DNA of 24,974 nt from the NCBI RefSeq assembly GCF_958350005.1, contig NZ_CATWFF010000008.1:1-24974 (forward strand), read 5' to 3'. Under the pieces are notes generated by a model. The model did no database searches, had not been told where the DNA came from, and saw only the letters and a list, made by a program, of their open reading frames with translations. Positions 24,094 through 24,974 of the stretch are shown piece after piece. The translations under genes and the position numbers were made by a program. The stretch comes from an uncultured Megasphaera sp. Its GTDB lineage: Bacteria > Bacillota > Negativicutes > Veillonellales > Megasphaeraceae. Every line of letters begins with the position of its first letter. Within the stretch, counting starts at the first letter, position 1.

Positions 24094-24971
24094 GTGTCTT
24101 CTACAGTCTTCAAATTTCGCAGCAGCGTGTTTTTTCCCCGCCAGGCAAAGGCGCGCTGTCCATAGCATTGATGAAACTGCCGGTTAGACAGCGATGACAG
24201 CTGCTCGTACGTAACAGTGGCAAGGCGGTCCTGACAAAACTCTGCAAGAGGCGTCAGGGCCGCTTTTTTGTTGTGGGGACATACATCCTGACAGACATCA
24301 CAGCCGAAAATCAGCGGCGTCCGTTTCATGACGGCCTCCTCTTCTGCCGTAAAGTCCCCTTTTTTCTGCGTCAAGTACGATTTGCACAGGCGGTAGTCAT
24401 AGGTGCCGTTATCCAGGCAGGAGCCGGGACAAGCACGGCAGCAGGCACCGCAGTGAAGACATTCCTGCCTTAACGGCTGATCTGGCATAAAGGGCGTCGT
24501 AGTTAAGATGCTGCCAATAAAAAAATAGGACCCATATATATCGTTTATAAGACAGTGATTATCGCCAAAGAATCCAAGGCCTGCCTGATAGGCCAGCCAG
24601 CGATCTGCCAAAGGGGACGTATCAGCAATAGCCAGACACTGGGAGTGCGGGTAGGTGCGGGTTATCCAGTCCATCATACGGGATAGGTATTCCTTTACGA
24701 TCAGGTGGTAGTCCCGGCTGCGGCAGTATTGGGCAAGGTTGGCCGGAGTACTGCCGTCGTCACAGCGATAGGGAAATAACACGACGACAATAGACTGACA
24801 GCCCGGCAGGAGGGCCTGCGGTGCGTAGCGTTCTGTTCCCTGGCCGGCAGCGAGGGGACAGATAGACTGTCTTTGCTCTGACGGAACAGGCAGGCTGGCC
24901 GGGGCGATGCCTGTACAGGTTAAGTGCAGGGCACGGGCCCATCGTTTTAAAGCAGTTGCATCTATGTTCAT
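24090..24971 (-). CDS. queG: Epoxyqueuosine reductase QueG
   Basis: QueG reduces epoxyqueuosine to queuosine in the anticodon wobble position of certain tRNAs, using cobalamin and two [4Fe-4S] clusters. The product reads 293 aa from the ATG at the right edge, though the upstream sequence is cut off 3 nt before it, so an earlier start is possible. The catalytic acid is Asp117 in ADTSPLADRWLA, followed by the hallmark AGLGFFGDN. Cluster ligands are C-x2-C-x2-C-x3-C-P (Cys171, 174, 177, 181), and then Cys196, Cys224, Cys227 and Cys231 in the CDVCQDVCPHN block. It ends soon after the second cluster and lacks the C-terminal HEAT-like domain found in longer (~380 aa) homologs. It is the only minus-strand gene, convergent with dnaB with 4 nt of overlap. 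Confidence 0.93.
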   Translation of the reverse strand: MNIDATALKRWARALHLTCTGIAPASLPVPSEQRQSICPLAAGQGTERYAPQALLPGCQSIVVVLFPYRCDDGSTPANLAQYCRSRDYHLIVKEYLSRMMDWITRTYPHSQCLAIADTSPLADRWLAYQAGLGFFGDNHCLINDIYGSYFFIGSILTTTPFMPDQPLRQECLHCGACCRACPGSCLDNGTYDYRLCKSYLTQKKGDFTAEEEAVMKRTPLIFGCDVCQDVCPHNKKAALTPLAEFCQDRLATVTYEQLSSLSNRQFHQCYGQRAFAWRGKNTLLRNLKTVEDT

Positions 24972-24974
24972 GGC

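Noticed and set aside
24245..24271. GC-rich stretch followed by TTTTTT inside queG as a terminator for dnaB
   Set aside because: No convincing stem of more than about 3-4 bp can be drawn before the T run; it could only be a very weak signal.

Overview
The window reads as chromosomal DNA from a diderm Firmicute (class Negativicutes, probably Veillonellales and perhaps Megasphaera-like; the genus is an inference from protein style and roughly 50% G+C, not a database result). Two things point there together. One is a set of outer-membrane biogenesis genes: TolC-type channel, TamB, BamA, three Skp/OmpH chaperone paralogs, LpxD and a late lipid A acyltransferase. The other is a typical Firmicute housekeeping block: RNase J, YybS, the c-di-AMP phosphodiesterase GdpP, ribosomal protein bL9, a LonC-type protease and the replicative helicase DnaB. 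All genes are on the + strand except the last, queG. No tRNA, rRNA, insertion sequence, prophage gene or CRISPR array was seen.

Region 1 (1-12605) is the envelope block. tolC (52-1524) and tamB (1728-6023) are followed by a 361-bp gap holding a near-consensus promoter and an unusually structured leader of about 245 nt in front of bamA (6385-8592). Three tandem ompH-like genes, lpxD and an lpxL-like gene follow with short gaps and good ribosome binding sites, ending at a bidirectional intrinsic terminator (12559-12605). The gene order suggests coupled production of the OMP assembly machine, its periplasmic chaperones and part of the lipid A pathway. LpxA, LpxC, FabZ and other lpx genes are not in this window.

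Region 2 (12646-15305) holds a SmtB-like ArsR metalloregulator with a complete alpha-5 zinc-site signature, a SixA-type phosphohistidine phosphatase, a ThiD kinase overlapping it by 4 nt, and a secreted protein of unknown role, closed by a strong terminator.

Region 3 (15306-24093) starts with an AT-rich control region (palindrome next to a TTGACA box, then a hairpin leader) and a TTG-started RNase J gene. An intrinsic terminator embedded in a 17-codon leader-like ORF separates it from yybS-gdpP-rplI-lonC-dnaB. dnaB and the convergent queG overlap at their stop codons by 4 nt. queG starts 4 nt from the window end, so its upstream region is not visible.

No clearly new protein system was found. 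The most interesting unexplained material is RNA-level: the bamA leader, mutually exclusive hairpins between bamA and ompH, and the leader ORF/terminator before yybS.
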